A DNA stretch of 64,000 nucleotides from Torymus aiolomorphi. Taxonomy: Eukaryota; Arthropoda; Insecta; Hymenoptera; Torymidae. The notes beneath the pieces are model-generated. The model was not told where the DNA came from. It made no database searches and worked only from the letters and a program-made list of their open reading frames with translations. Of this stretch, positions 23,092 to 35,420 are shown one piece after another (within the stretch, counting starts at the first letter, position 1; each line of letters opens with the position of its first letter). The position numbers and the translations under genes were made by a program. The stretch spans positions 5,987,001 to 6,051,000 of the forward strand of contig CM070875.1 in assembly GCA_036365515.1 (NCBI GenBank), written 5' to 3'.

Positions 23092-25920
23092 CTGGAGTGA
23101 ACACTTTGGGGGGTTAACTATATGCTTAACGGTTGCTCTAGGGGTGAGAGCATGCGGTGGAAGTGCGTCCCCATAAACCACGTTCGGGCTGTCGCGGTTT
23201 GTATGGATTTTCACTCCGATCGATAAAACCGAAACCGCTTTCACTATCTCTCTCTCTCTCTCTGTTCGTGTATGCTCCTACTTATATATTCCAATCTCCC
23301 TTATACTCTATCTCGCTCCCTTCGTTACCATCAAAAGCCCTGGTCACATCGTGTCTCAAAACTCACACTCGCGGGGATACAAGACGCGCGCACTCTGCAC
23401 ACGTGTGTCACGGGCCAGCGCGAATCTCGAACTGTGCCGCGTCGTCACTCAGAAACAACGAGAGCACCAGACACACACACACACTTTTACGTGCGAACGT
23501 CCTTCTCGCGATCTCGCTCCGTCTCCGTCTTACGGCCGCCTCTGCGCGTGTTTCGGGGCCGCCGCCGTCGCCGCAGCCGCGCACGGCTGTCTCGCTTTTT
23601 TCCGCGCGCGATCTCTCGCTCGGACCCCCCCTTCTACTCCCAGGGCTATACACACGTACGTGTACGTATACGCGCGAGCGCTTCGATGTATGCATGTGTA
23701 TATCTGTACACGTGTAGGTGTTGCAAAGTCTCAGCTGAGAAAAAACAGAGAGAGAAAGAGAGAGAGAGCTATAGGGCCTGATGTGGTGTGTTTATATCCT
23801 TGTCGATCGATCGGTGATCTAATGGTCCTCGCGGCTTTTCTCGAGGGACTTGGTGACGAACGAGAACGAGAAAGAGTGAGAGAGAGAGAGAGAGAGAGAG
23901 ATCCTTGCCCGAGTAATGGTTGCTGTGTGCCTGTGGAGAGTATATCGAGTTGGTTAATTAATTGAACGCGTATATAAAGTTGGAGGAATGTGACGCGCTG
24001 GTGAATTTCAATTTCGACGGGGTTTCGAAGAATCGTTGTTGTGTGGTTTACGAGGTCTATGGAGGAGGTGGAGGAGGAAGAACAGGTTTTCATAGGTGTG
24101 GGTGGAAGAATATTTGGATATGGGCTACCGTTTGGCGTGGAGGAGGCAGCCGGACGATGGTGTGAAATTATAATGGTTAAATTTATATTATATGTGTTAT
24201 TGGATGTGGGAATGCTTTAATTTATCGGTGTTTTGGTGCCGAGGGAATGTTTGGCGCATTATTTTTTTCCTTCTTTTGTTTACTATGCAAATAAGAGAAT
24301 TTGCATAGAAGTGCGCGGCGGTTTCCCAATGATAAATATATACGCTTCCTTCCTGTATTTAATAATCCATAATTTTAAAAAGTTTATTTTCACTTTATAG
24401 TTATATCATCGAGATGTATGACATCATATAATAAAATTGCAATAACGCATCTAACGTGACTCAGGTTATCGTATAAAGTATTATAGAAATTTTACTTTAT
24501 ATGCTGCATAAATTCGCAAAATGACTAAAATAATTGCTGTATCATCATACATCATTCGTTCTCTATGCCATAACTATGTAAGTCCAAAACGTTTGTAGTT
24601 TCTCGGCAATAAGTCTCATTCGAGACGAAAAGTTATTTATATCGCTCTGAATAAGATTTCAATTTCATCTGAAGAAACTACAGGTGTATTCAATTACCCT
24701 CGAACCTATATAACGTTTTTTGTTCTTCCACGGAACGCGGGCACGCGCGGTCGTCCTTATTTCACCTTATCCGCGGCATTGTTCAAAGAAACCGCTATTA
24801 ATTCAGAAAAACCCGCCACCGCAGAAATGTCAATTTCTCATAGAAAAATAATACGCGAGACTTATATATACCCATCGCTGAAAAACCTTGACTTTCCAGC
24901 AATGATCTAACGTCAACCGCGGGCGCGCGAGAATCTCCTTTTTCTTGATATTTACCGTAATCCGCCTTTTCTTCCTCTCCGTATTATTTACTCTCTCTTT
25001 ACCCGCGCAAGGATACTCGGTACATTTCCTGCAGCGCCCAGCGGGAGGAAAGAATGCGCGAATTACGTCCGTCGCGCGTACGCACAGTGAAATCGATTTT
25101 CAGCAATTAAGGCCCCCCCCCCTTGTGCACTCGCGAAATTACTGCTGCTGCTGTTACTGACGGGAGAGAGAGAAATAAAAGTGCAAGTACGTGTACGCGT
25201 ATACACGCACGTAGGCGGGCATGTGTCCCCAGCGCGCGCGTATAATTTGAGTAATTAAACTGTTGAAATGTAATTATTACTTTTAATTATATAAAGCATA
25301 AATCAAAGTGCAGTCGGGTGACGCAGTCACGAGTAAATCAAGATAAAGGTACGCGAGAGTGTCTGCAGTAGGTTGATTTTATCTTCCTGATAAGTTTTTG
25401 CCTTTTTTTTCGTCGATTGTTTCTTTATTATGGCCTTTTTTGCGCCGTTAATCTTTTCCCGGATGAAATGCGCGCGCGCTTTCTCGCAAATAAGTTTATA
25501 TACGCATACGCGAGAGAGTTTCGCAATATACGTGGGTTAATGTTTATGTTTGGAGTAAATTGAAAATAAGGGATTTAAGATGCACATAAATATTTGGATA
25601 ATTATTTTTTGCAATATTTATTTTAATGGCGCTGAAGCAGGTGAATGCCAAGTTTTTCAGTTTGCAAATATTTTTTTTTTGTACTTTCGAAATGTTGCAC
25701 AATTTTTTTGATATTTTCGTTGATCATTGTGAAAGTTTTTGCAATGTTGACCAACAGTGGTAGAAATAGTTTTGAAAATCTGTAATCACGTTTAAATCGC
25801 CAAATAAATAAAAATCAAATCAAAGAAGTTAGTGCAATCTTTGATAGTGATAAAAAAATTATGATGAATGGGTGAAATCATTGAGGATGTAATAAAGGGT
25901 AGAAATAAACAACAATGGTG
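23092..25920. other. Intergenic and upstream region of gene A
   Basis: No coding exon is seen. The first kilobase (23100-24100) is CpG- and GA/CT-rich, with (GA)n at 23875-23901, and is the natural place for gene A's promoter or 5' non-coding exon; no TATA box or initiator can be picked with confidence. The rest is AT-rich and low complexity. Frames of 120-204 codons at 23.1-24.1 kb overlap one another on both strands and are products of the dinucleotide repeats. Confidence 0.5.
23875..23901. repeat. (GA)n microsatellite
   Basis: A GA dinucleotide tract about 0.8 kb upstream of the gene A start codon. GA tracts can bind GAGA-type factors in insects; no role is claimed here. Confidence 0.8.
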
Positions 25921-25941
25921 TACTTTCAAATAATTATGTTA

Positions 25942-25947
25942 TTTATT
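25942..25947 (-). terminator. Candidate poly(A) signal for gene B (minus strand)
   Basis: On the minus strand AATAAA is followed, within about 20-35 nt, by a GU/U-rich stretch (TTGTTGTTTATTTC). That is the arrangement expected of a cleavage and polyadenylation site. If used, the gene B 3' UTR would be about 4.6 kb. Nearer AATAAA hexamers exist (for example at about 29931 and 30041), so this choice is speculative. Confidence 0.3.
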
Positions 25948-28900
25948 GTATATTGTTATTAAAATTATTATAATAATCTAAATCAAATATTTACACAGGT
26001 CTTCTCGAATATAATTCCTATAATGCGCTTGGCTTCTTCGATAATTGACGCTAGTGTAATTAGACGGTAAATAAACGACGGATGAACGATATGCGTGTAA
26101 TGCTCGATATGCGCGTATGGAAACGACAAAATGACGCTAATACATGGCAATGCTCAGTATATTAAATTCGCCTCGAATGAATCGCCTATGAAAAGCAGTA
26201 AAAAAAAAAGAAGGAAATAACTCGAAAGAAAATGTAAAAGGAGATACATTATGTGAATGAAAGAAAAGTATGAAGGGCTGTTCTTTGGCCTTTGCGTTTC
26301 TGCGCGCGCACGTACGTACGCGCGATTATTATTAGCAAACGGACAGCTGCGGCATCCCTGATTACTTTGGAAGATACGCTCTTTACTCTCGCTTGTGAAG
26401 GCTCTCTTTGTTTGATTATCGCAATAAATTATCTATGGCGAACACGGCTTCGCTCGTTACATACAGAGTCGCTACTAAGGTGCGGATGATCTTTTTTTTT
26501 TCATGAGAGAGTACGAAGCTCCATGCAGGGCTACTTGCAGTTACCAAAAATAAATAACGTACGAGAGATCACGAATGTGTATATCTACGTGAATGCATGG
26601 AACAAATTCATACCTCGTTTGTTTTTTGTTTACATCGCAGTAACGCGAAACAATGATTATGCCGATGAGTTTTGTAAACGTTAATTATTCGACAGTGAGT
26701 GATGGCGATTTTTTTTAAACTTTCGTGGTTTATTAAAACGTACGATTTGGCTGTAGTATAATTATCGTTTACAATGCACTTTGATCACAGTTTCTTTAAA
26801 AGAGTATAAATATAAAAATTATGTTAATATAAATACTTATAGATAAAATTATATTATAATAGAATAGAATAATATAGATAGAACAATGATTATTTAAAAT
26901 TTACACAAAAATCGTAAGATTTTTCAAATTTGCAATTCACATTGCCATTTTTTTCATTTATACTCTTTTAAAAAGTGTTTTTCCCTATACTCGTATATAA
27001 CATACTCACTGCATGATACTCGACTCATGCAGATATTCTCAAGATAATACAATAATTATAAAACGGTATCAAATTGGTATTACAAATATATTAAAATGAA
27101 AAAAATTTCTCTTCCATATCGCATAAAATTAAAAGAAAAAAAAAAGAAAAATTAGAACATGATTCAACGAATTCATACCTATCTTACAAATGTACAACGT
27201 GTGTTTCTACAGGAGAAAAACTTTTGGCGCGAGAAATAATAGACGCTTCCTATATAACGCGCGCATAATTGCTTCCTACAGAACGATAACTTATTATGGA
27301 CAAAAGCCGTTTTCTTCCGAAGTAATTAAGTATGCCCAACCCTGCGGCTGCTGCTCGCTCGACGTCCACATAAACGACGACAGCGGGCCTCGTAAAAGTC
27401 CGTAATCATGACTTTGACTCTATCGAGCGAATGCGCTTATGTATACATATGTATACAAATATATCTATCCACACAAGCAACTTGGTGGCGGCGGTGGCGA
27501 CGGCAGTAACAAGATGGCTTGACGTTTAGAATAGTCGGAACGTGACATCAGCTGTCTTCAGTGTATGTCTCTCTGTTTCTCTCTTTTTTTATGTTTGTTT
27601 TCCCTAAGTTTTCATTTCTTTCAGCTTCGTTCTACGACGCCAACATATAGAGGTTTGCGTCCGATTTAAACAAAGAATTCTGCGATGAATAATTATTTTT
27701 TTGATGTATAAAAAAATTTTCTTTGATCTATGTATAAACAAAAAACAGCAGCATCTTATTAAATAATTCTTACTAATTACACATATAACTTTGTAGTTAA
27801 GGAGAATAGAAATAAATATTTTACAAAATAGACGTTTATAAACATCATTTTTTGTTTATATTTAAATTAATAGCTAAACATAATCATATGATAATAATTA
27901 AAATATTTTATTAAAAGTACACGGGTTTCGAATCGAGACTGATCACAAAAATTCTTTGTTTAAGTTGCACGTCTGCAATTTTGTTATAGGCGAGAACTAA
28001 CAAAACTTCCTACTGAAAAGAACGCAAACGTTACATTCTGACGCTATCTTCCTGGGAGGATAGGAAATGTTTTTCTTCAAGGCGACAATAGAATCAAAAG
28101 AAAAAGAAAAAAAGGGGATGACGAATTAAAGAGTGTACAAAGCATTTACAAAATCCGAGCTGCAGCTACTACGATTCGTCGATATGCGTCACAGCATCGC
28201 TCGTTAGCACCGGGGCCAATGAGCGCGTGTACTCGCGTCGACGAGAGAAAAAACAAGCATAATACATAAGTTCGATTCGAACACTAATGTAGTAAGGCAA
28301 AGTTTCTCGGATGTAAATGTTAACATATATATCATAAAGAACATACGAGGATCAAAAGAAGCGAAAGAAATATACAAAGCGTTGCAGAGTGATATCCGGC
28401 AATTATATTGACTAGCAAGTATATAGCTTTACAGTACACACTAGACGCGCTGCGCTGCTTCCTTCCTTTTTCAAAGAAGATAACGCGTGACATTATCGCC
28501 GAGTGAGAAACTCACGCGGCCGATTCCTGCGGCTCCCTTTCCGCTGCAGAGGGAAAAACCCCGGAGCAAGAGTGGCGCATAAGTCCCGGCAAGACTACAT
28601 TTCACTAGAGTTACAATTAATTATTATTACGGAGCGGATTTTCATTTAATGAAACAAAAGTGCGCTCGGGAGGGTTGTGAAACTCGCCCAGTTTTACACA
28701 GTAAATTCCGCCTGACTGACGGCCACTATTGCTCTGAACTTTCAACCTTACAGTACAAAAGAGCCGCGATCGTCGCGGAAGAATTAGAAAAAAATAAATA
28801 AATATCTCGACGATCGAGCTCGCGCACGCGTCTGTATGTGTACATCTCTCTATACGCCACCAAGTCGCGCACGTGTGTGTGTGTGTGTGTAGAGACAGCA

Positions 28901-29097
28901 CTGCGATATACAGAACGACGAAGAAGAAACAAAAAAAGATTAAGAAACGCTAAGGGAGGTAAATAACGAAGAGCTGCAAGGCACTTTCGAAGAGACCGCG
29001 AGAAAGTTACGTAAAAAGGATGCGCGCTGTCGGAGATCGATCGATGCGATCGATCGACATCCACGGCTGTTTTTCCTCCATCCTAAATTTTGCTTCG

Positions 29098-29134
<37 letters not shown>

Positions 29135-30552
29135 GGCACGGCACGCGCGAACGTTGAGATCTTCGAGATCCCGATCGATCGCCATTGCACGGACGCGTCA
29201 AACCGAGGCACGATATGTGTGAAAGATTTTATATTTTTTACGAATAATGTATAAACAGCGCGTTACATGCATAAACAACAACAAAAAATCGAGAATTCAT
29301 GAATTTTTCAAAACATCGTCGTGCTTCGGTTTCTCGCGTATGAATATAAAGCGAGTTTCGAACAATTTTTTTTTCACTATTTGTGTATAATGTATGTATG
29401 TGTGAGAGCGTAGACACTGGCAAATCCTATGTGCGTCTGCCACGAGTGCGCGCACGCGAGCAGAATTGTGCAATTTCACGTACAAAATAATCTTCTCTCT
29501 TTTACTCTCTCTGCTTTTGATTTTCCAGTGTCTAGTAGAAACACCAAGGCACTATTCTTTTTCTTATCGTTTGATTAAACATCATATGTTTTTGCTTTCT
29601 TTTACTTTTTCTCGTTAAACGCTTATAAGCGCGTGGGAAGGCAGTACAACACAATGTTAGCCGAACGGAGTAATAAACTGGGGGGAGTGAGCGGGTAGGG
29701 GGGTCACAGAAGTAAATCAGTCTCTAAGTCTCTATCGAGGAATCGGCAAACTTCTCTCTCGGATAAACCATGATTGTCCGTCCGCAGATTTAATTTACTT
29801 TTTTTATGTATAGACCTTTTTAAAGCATGCACGCACGCAGGCACACACGCGCGTATTGTTCTTTGAACACACTCGCTTTGTTGAACACATGTGAAATATC
29901 CTTCCACGCATACACACCGTCATTCGCGTATTTATTACATATAATATGTACACAGACTGCGCTCAGGGCGCAAGCGTTTCAGCTTCTTACGACAAAAAGG
30001 ACAGCAATTTCTCAAAATTCATCAGCATGGAAGTACTACCTTTATTTTAATAGGAACGAGGCTCTATATAAACCCGCTATTAAAATTCGAGTAGTCTCGT
30101 CATTGTCAATCAATATTAAAACAATTTACGCCTCACCACGAGGACCTCCTTACGTCGCACCCGCGAAATCGTCAGAATGCATAATACCGCATCCCAGCGA
30201 TTCCACGCAGTGCGGCAGAGAAGACTCGCAGCATTCTTCAAAAAAAGAAGAATCGGTGTATACTTTTTTCGGTAAGACATATCTCGCCTGCGCGCTAAGC
30301 GTACACATACAACAACAACAATAACACACTCGCCATTCATATCTCTTTTTAAATTAGTTAAGCTTGTAGCAGCTGCGTGGACGCCCGTCGACTAACGCCG
30401 ACAACGACGACGGCACACGCGTTATAATAATAATATATATAATCAATCTATGTACAGTGGGACGCGACGCGCGTGTGTGTATATATAATTTACAAAATAC
30501 GAATTATTCTTCTTATTCTCTCTCTCGCTTTCTTGATATAGACTTGATTCTT
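25948..30552 (-). other. Region 3' of gene B, possible long 3' UTR
   Basis: There are 4.6 kb without a recognisable exon between gene B's stop codon and the candidate poly(A) site. It includes an (AT)n tract at 29103-29130, a short (CA/GT)n near 28875, and many short AT-rich blocks. Its status as transcribed 3' UTR is inferred only from position and the poly(A) signal. No RNA gene is visible. Confidence 0.35.
29103..29130. repeat. (AT)n microsatellite
   Basis: An uninterrupted AT dinucleotide run about 1.4 kb past the gene B stop codon. Confidence 0.9.
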
Positions 30553-30722
30553 TTACGAGGAGCCGTGGACCTGGAATCGTCTTATGCGTGCCTGGACGGA
30601 CTCGCACTGCACCTCGCTGTAGCGCATGTAGCGGCCGGCGCGCACCGGCTCGCGGATCACCACTAGATTCTCGCCCCGGCTGCGCAGCGCCTCGAGTCCA
30701 GTAATACTACGAGTCGTGCTCG
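30553..30722 (-). CDS. Drak: Gene B last coding exon with stop codon
   Basis: A 170-nt coding part (2+55 codons+TAA). The acceptor is CCCTTTTTGTAG|CGAGCA. It continues the frame of the preceding exon (A|CG makes Thr). It encodes a compact C-terminal module with TRSITGLEALRSRGENLVVI, then REPVRAGRYMRYSEVQCES and then VQARIRRFQVHGSS. Unlike the Ser-rich sequence before it, this segment is compositionally ordinary and ends in a basic helix-like stretch. It may be a conserved C-terminal motif of the DRAK tail. The stop is at 30553-30555. Confidence 0.88.
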
Positions 30723-31362
30723 CTACAAAAAGGGAAGAAACAAAAATTTATCATTAGTATATTGATTGTTTTAAATAAAAGCTATGTTTTCATTTATAGA
30801 AGGAATAGAGCGAGTACATCACGCTGAATCGATATTATATTATATAATGCAATAGATCAATATGAAGAGGTAGTCGCGGTTATCAATTATTGTAAGTATT
30901 GACCATTAGTCCATTTACACATCAAGAAAACACTCGATTTCTTCAACTAAAATTCAGAGTCAAAACGCTATTAAGAAAGATATTCAAGTCATTATAAGTC
31001 CCCTTATCTCTATCATATGTACATACGCGCCACGAACAGTATATAAACATTAACCTGACTTCCTGTGAAAAGTTTTCGGAACCGTTTACGACACTGTAAC
31101 CAAGCCATTAGGTAACTCATTAGATCACGCACATTCTCAAATCCTCGCGACGCGGAAACAAACGCGCGCGTATGACAAATGGACTTTCCTGCGATGATTA
31201 ATGCTTCCCCGCTCACCGCCTAGTGTCGAAACAAACTATCAGGCCACTATACTACGTGCAAGCGTGCACATTCTCTCTATCAGTACATTAAAAAAAGAAA
31301 AAGAATAATGCTCCTTCTAAGAATCTTATAATTTTATCAACCAAGCCACGCAATATACTCAC

Positions 31363-31884
31363 TCCTGGTCGTCGAGCTCGAAGTGAGGCTGCTTGTGCTG
31401 CTACTGGTGCTCGAGCTCGCGCTGACGCTCATGCCGGACGAGGTTGTCGCCTTGCAGACAGTGCCCGCGCCCAGGGTCGAGTAGTGATGGTGATGGTGGA
31501 CAACGTTATTTTCTCCCGTGGTGAAGCGACTCAGAGCTTTGCTGACGACGCCGTTGCACTCGCGGGGCCAGACACGGGGACCATGTCGGAGGCTGCCCTG
31601 GCTGCTGGCGATGCTGCTGGCGCTGCTATTGGCCCCGTGACGAGTCTTCCAGCTGTTGGACTCGTTGGTGCTGAAGGGAAAGCTTACGCGGCCGCCCTGT
31701 GGCGTCTTCCCGTAGAGGATGAAGTCGAGGGAGTCGTCCGAGTAAATGCTACTGCGGTCGGACGAGCTATCGGTCGAGATCTCGGAGACAGTGTCGGAGC
31801 CGCTGTCGCTGCACTGCTGCTCCTCGCCCAGGATGAAGACCGGCGTGCACTTGAACACCTCGCCCATGGACGATGTTGTGTTCA
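31363..31884 (-). CDS. Drak: Gene B coding exon: Ser-rich and His-run tail
   Basis: A 522-nt exon (2+173 codons+1). The acceptor is CTCCATACAG|TGAACA and the donor ACCAGGA|GTGAGT. It encodes a tail segment rich in Ser with an acidic patch (SDSGSDTVSEISTDSSSDRS), a run of five His (VVHHHHHYS), and a terminal Ser/Thr tract (SSSTSSSTSSLTSSSTTR). It is probably disordered and has many potential phosphorylation sites. No domain was recognised. A 146-codon open frame on the opposite strand is a shadow of this biased composition. Confidence 0.88.
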
Positions 31885-31984
31885 CTGTATGGAGGAAGGA
31901 GCAGAAAATCGGTTAGATATATAGAATCTTAAAGAAGTAGGGTGGTATGATGTGTGTAAGGAAAGAGGGGATTGACTGACGTAC

Positions 31985-32730
31985 CTGACGACCTCCTGGA
32001 CGAGTTCTCCATCTCGAGGACACTGTCGTCCAGTGCCTCGAGCAGGTCCGCGCTGGCGGAGAACTTCCTCGCGAGGTAATCCATGCTCCTCTTGAAGTTG
32101 CTCCGGCGCTCGGACGACAGCCCGTTGAACTGATGATGATGGCTGTTGCTGTTCCTCGACGCCCGCGGCACCGTCGAGCTCAGCTTCCTGAGGTACACGT
32201 ACTCGCTGTCGCTCGAGCCGGCGGGTAAGCTCGTGTTCTTGTTACGCGGCGTCGAAACCGGTTCGATATTAACGGTGATGTTGACACTGCCGTCGGCCTC
32301 AACTATGGTAGTCTCGTCCGAGACGGTAGGCTCCGAGGGGTTCAAAGTCTCGTCCTCGTCCTCCTCATCGCCGATCTTCACCTCGGGCAGTTCGCCCTCG
32401 ACCTCTCCCGACGTGCAGGATTCTCCCTCCACTAATTCGGTCGCGACTTCGGCCGCCGGTGGTTCCTGGTCTTCCAGTACCAGCAGCATCTCGTCGACTG
32501 TCGACTCTTCCACGAGCTCCAGCTCACGCGGTTGCTGCTGCTCGATCGGTGCGCTATTATCACAGGCAATCTCCTCAACTGCTATTACCTCCACTTCTTT
32601 CTCTTCTTCTTTTGCTGTCACTTCTACGATCTCGCTGGATTCCGAGACGAAGAGGGACAGCGCCGTCGGCTCTTCCTCGAACTTGGCCAGCCACGGGTGC
32701 TGCAGGCACTCAGTCGCCGACAGTCGCTCG
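31985..32730 (-). CDS. Drak: Gene B coding exon: kinase end and acidic tail
   Basis: A 746-nt exon (1+248 codons+1). The acceptor is ATTACCCGCAG|CGAGCG and the donor CGTCAG|GTACGT. It begins with kinase subdomain XI (ERLSATECLQHPWL) and a short post-kinase segment (AKFEEEPTALSLFVSES). A long Glu/Val-rich acidic region follows, then a basic/Ser region with NFKRSMDYLARKFSASADLL and LEALDDSVLEMENSSRRSS. The SMDYLARKFSASADLLEAL stretch looks like an amphipathic helix and could be a docking or autoregulatory element; that is inference. The 306-codon frame on the opposite strand is antisense to this exon and has no family. Confidence 0.9.
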
Positions 32731-33391
32731 CTGCGGGTAATTAAAGATCGTTACGTATGGACTTTTTTTACACTTTCCCTCCTCTCCGTGTATATACACA
32801 CACAGTTCTCGGTAGGTGTGAGGGCTTTTTTTATACGCGTGATTGCCCGTCGTGTTTCTTTTCATTTTTTTTTTCTTTTTTCATTCGCTTTAATTATACA
32901 AGCGCGCGCTGTCGTTCCAGTTACAACAACAAAGTCGAGCGCGCGATGCATTAGAAAGAATAGAGACGCGTGCGCGTTATGGGTTTTGGGATTATATTAC
33001 AAAACTTTCTCCGACCGAATTTCACGCGCGCGTTACTCCATAATGTATTTCCCCGATATAAATTAAGCGCGAGCCCGTGTATGTATACAAGTGCGTTAGG
33101 AGGTCTTGGTCTAGATGCATTACGCTCGCATAAATTTCCGGATAACGTACGTACCTATATATCTATGTATGTGTATGCCCGACCGAACTTTTCTATCACC
33201 GCAGCATAATTCCGTCAAAATATATAAGCGCATACACGTATTCCAAAGCTCCAGTTCAACGGCCGTCCTTCCAACCCACTTAACCCCCCACCGCCAACTC
33301 GGCAATGTACGTACCTATTCCAGTCACGAAAAAAGAAAACTCTCTCTCTCTCTCTCTCGCAACCTAGAAATAGATTCTATAGTGCTCTTAC

Positions 33392-33620
33392 CTTGGATTC
33401 TTGACGATAAGTCGGCGTATGAGGTCTTGCGCCTCCTCGGAGACCTCCTCGAAGAGGTCGTCCGGGAAGTCGAGCTTGCAGCGGCTGATGTTGCAGAAGG
33501 TCTCCTGCTTGGTGTCGCCGCCGAATGGCGAGCAGCCCGTTAGCAGGACGTAGAGGAGCACGCCCACCGACCACATGTCCGTCGCCAGGCTTATCGGCTC
33601 GTAGTTCAGTACTTCCGGAG
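33392..33620 (-). CDS. Drak: Gene B coding exon: APE motif and kinase C-lobe
   Basis: A 229-nt exon (2+75 codons+2). The acceptor is TCTCTCTTCAG|CTCCGG and the donor CCAAG|GTAAGA. It encodes [20 protein letters not shown], then [19 protein letters not shown], then [20 protein letters not shown], then [10 protein letters not shown]. This is the classic C-lobe of CAMK/DAPK-family kinases, with the DxWSxG aspartate (in TDMWSVG). In gene A the same region is two exons (49+180 nt). Confidence 0.95.
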
Positions 33621-33877
33621 CTGAAGAGAGAAAGAGCGTCGTGCGTGTGTACGCCTCGTTAATAATGCATGACACTTTGTATGTATCGAATGAAAGAGGG
33701 GCTTTTTGGGTATAGCCCTATGAGGGGGCGAATGAATGAAAAAAATAAATATAATGCAAGCGTGTGTGTATGTGTATACGTGCGCGCGGTCGTGGGTGAC
33801 GCGTCGGGTGAAATTTTGTATGAGGGACAGAGGATGTGAAATTTTCCATTGGCGGTGCGGGTTTTGTGTGTGCTTAC

Positions 33878-34004
33878 CTATGTAGTCGGGCGTGCCCAGG
33901 ATTTCACGGATATCGGCACCGTGGCTGATGTACCGGGAGATGCCGAAGTCGCAGAGTTTAACATCACAGTCTGGGAACTCGCCCGTCAGGACGAGGTTTT
34001 GCGG
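33878..34004 (-). CDS. Drak: Gene B coding exon: activation segment with intact DFG
   Basis: A 127-nt exon (42 codons+1). The acceptor is CTCGTTGCAG|CCGCAA and the donor TACATAG|GTAAGC. It encodes PQNLVLTGEFPDCDVKLCDF then GISRYISHGADIREILGTPD. Asn120 and the D136-F137-G138 motif (fragment numbering) are the expected metal-binding residues. The length and phases are identical to gene A exon 4. Confidence 0.95.
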
Positions 34005-34665
34005 CTGCAACGAGAAAGAAAGCATTCCATAAGTTTTATAAAGACAAATAATAAATATATATATGACCTCTTGTACGATGTTTTTTATTTGAATAAACGA
34101 GTTCTTGTGTATATATATATGCTAGGAAAGTTATTGACGGTAAACATACTAATATATTTTTATCGCAAATCGCAGATAATATTTTTCTAATTTGCTTTGA
34201 TTTCGATTGAACAAATAAGTAGTACTTGGTTATAAATATAGCACTTATATATAGTTAAACGATATTTTTCCCCCTTTCGATCGCACAGCAGTGATAAAAT
34301 GTTTGAGAATCGCTGGCGATTGGAAAAAGACTGGATGATCTCATGATATGCATTTTAGCAATATGACATCACGTTGCGAGTGTGTGTATATCTGCTATAT
34401 CTTCCTCGACAATCAAGATAATTAATAATGAAGCGAAAGAATTGCGACAAAAGTCTACTATATAATCAGCTGAGACATCAGATATCAAAGCGTGACCTGC
34501 TTCATATATATATTAACAATATTTTTCATATTTTTAATATTTTTTTTTATATTTTTTAATATTTTTCATATTTTTCTTGCTAATATTTACAGTTACAGTT
34601 AATTTTATCATGTATATTTTATATTTCTTGCATCGCTACAATAGTACATTTCGATACGGATGGGG

Positions 34666-34940
34666 AAGTCGATTATTTAGCTGGTGTGACTGTTTGCACG
34701 AGCGAAGCGAGTGCGAATAAGTCACACCACCTAAATAATCGACTTACGCACTAGTTTCGAACGGTATTTTATACCGCGAGCGCCGAAAAATCATATCAAA
34801 GTTGTGATTTTGAGGTTAGAGTGGTATAAAATCTTTTTATAGCACCGTGTGACCTAAATTCGCACTTAAGTCACGACTAGCTGTGACTTAAGTAGCCCAT
34901 TATTACACTGTGAAATAATGAATTTACTTAAGTCACAGGC
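34666..34940. repeat. Cluster of short palindromes sharing GTCAC/CTTAAG motifs
   Basis: A first inverted repeat has arms 34666-34690 and 34721-34745 (AAGTCGATTATTTAG.TGGTGTGAC, with one mismatch), around the loop GCACGAGCGAAGCGAGTGC, itself partly palindromic. A second, at 34864-34893, has 11-bp arms ACTTAAGTCAC/GTGACTTAAGT around an 8-base spacer. A third ACTTAAGTCAC copy lies near 34926. It is probably a degraded foldback transposon; no coding capacity. Confidence 0.6.
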
Positions 34941-35374
34941 ATGTAACTAACGCCAATTATCTACCAAAACTATTCAAAAATACGATTTTACATATAAGAA
35001 TGAACAGAAAAAGAAGTAAAACTTCGTTAATAGTTGACAAACCACAAAGAATAAATAAAAATGATGATAATAAGGCTTGTCTATATTATAGGTTAGTTTC
35101 ATCTGCAATGGGATAGTAGACCGCGTGCTTTTTAAATATTCAATATTAAACTGTATGGATTTTAGTTTTAAAAGTCTTTCTCTTTAATGATATAACGTAT
35201 ACAAATATTTCACTTTCATAAACTTCAACTTATTGTTAAAGATACAAATCAAATTGCCAAGAATCTAGTTTTATGATTTTTTTATGTATATATTCAATAT
35301 TCTAGATTCAATAATAACCATATTCTATATCAGGTATTCTATTATTTAAATAACGTTTTATTAATTTTTTTCAG

Positions 35375-35420
35375 GGCGGGGGGGCTGCGCCCCCCCCCCC
35401 CTCCGCCCCTCCGCCCCACA
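35375..35420. repeat. G/C homopolymer hairpin tract
   Basis: A run of G, a short CTGCG loop, then a long C run and (TCCGCCCC) repeats. It could form a very stable hairpin, or a G-quadruplex on either strand. It lies in an intron. Confidence 0.8.

Noticed and set aside
23157..23965. Three overlapping plus-strand frames of 169-204 codons upstream of gene A
   Set aside because: All three frames stay open because of CT/GA/CG-rich composition. They overlap one another and have no recognisable motif or splice pattern.
31484..31924. 146-codon plus-strand frame
   Set aside because: Shadow of the Ser-rich gene B exon 31363-31884; Ala/Gly-rich with no family.
32146..33066. 306-codon open frame on the plus strand, the longest in the window
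   Set aside because: It is antisense to the gene B exon 31985-32730, whose frame, splice sites and kinase motif are convincing. The translation is Ser/Thr/Leu low complexity caused by the Glu-rich sense strand.
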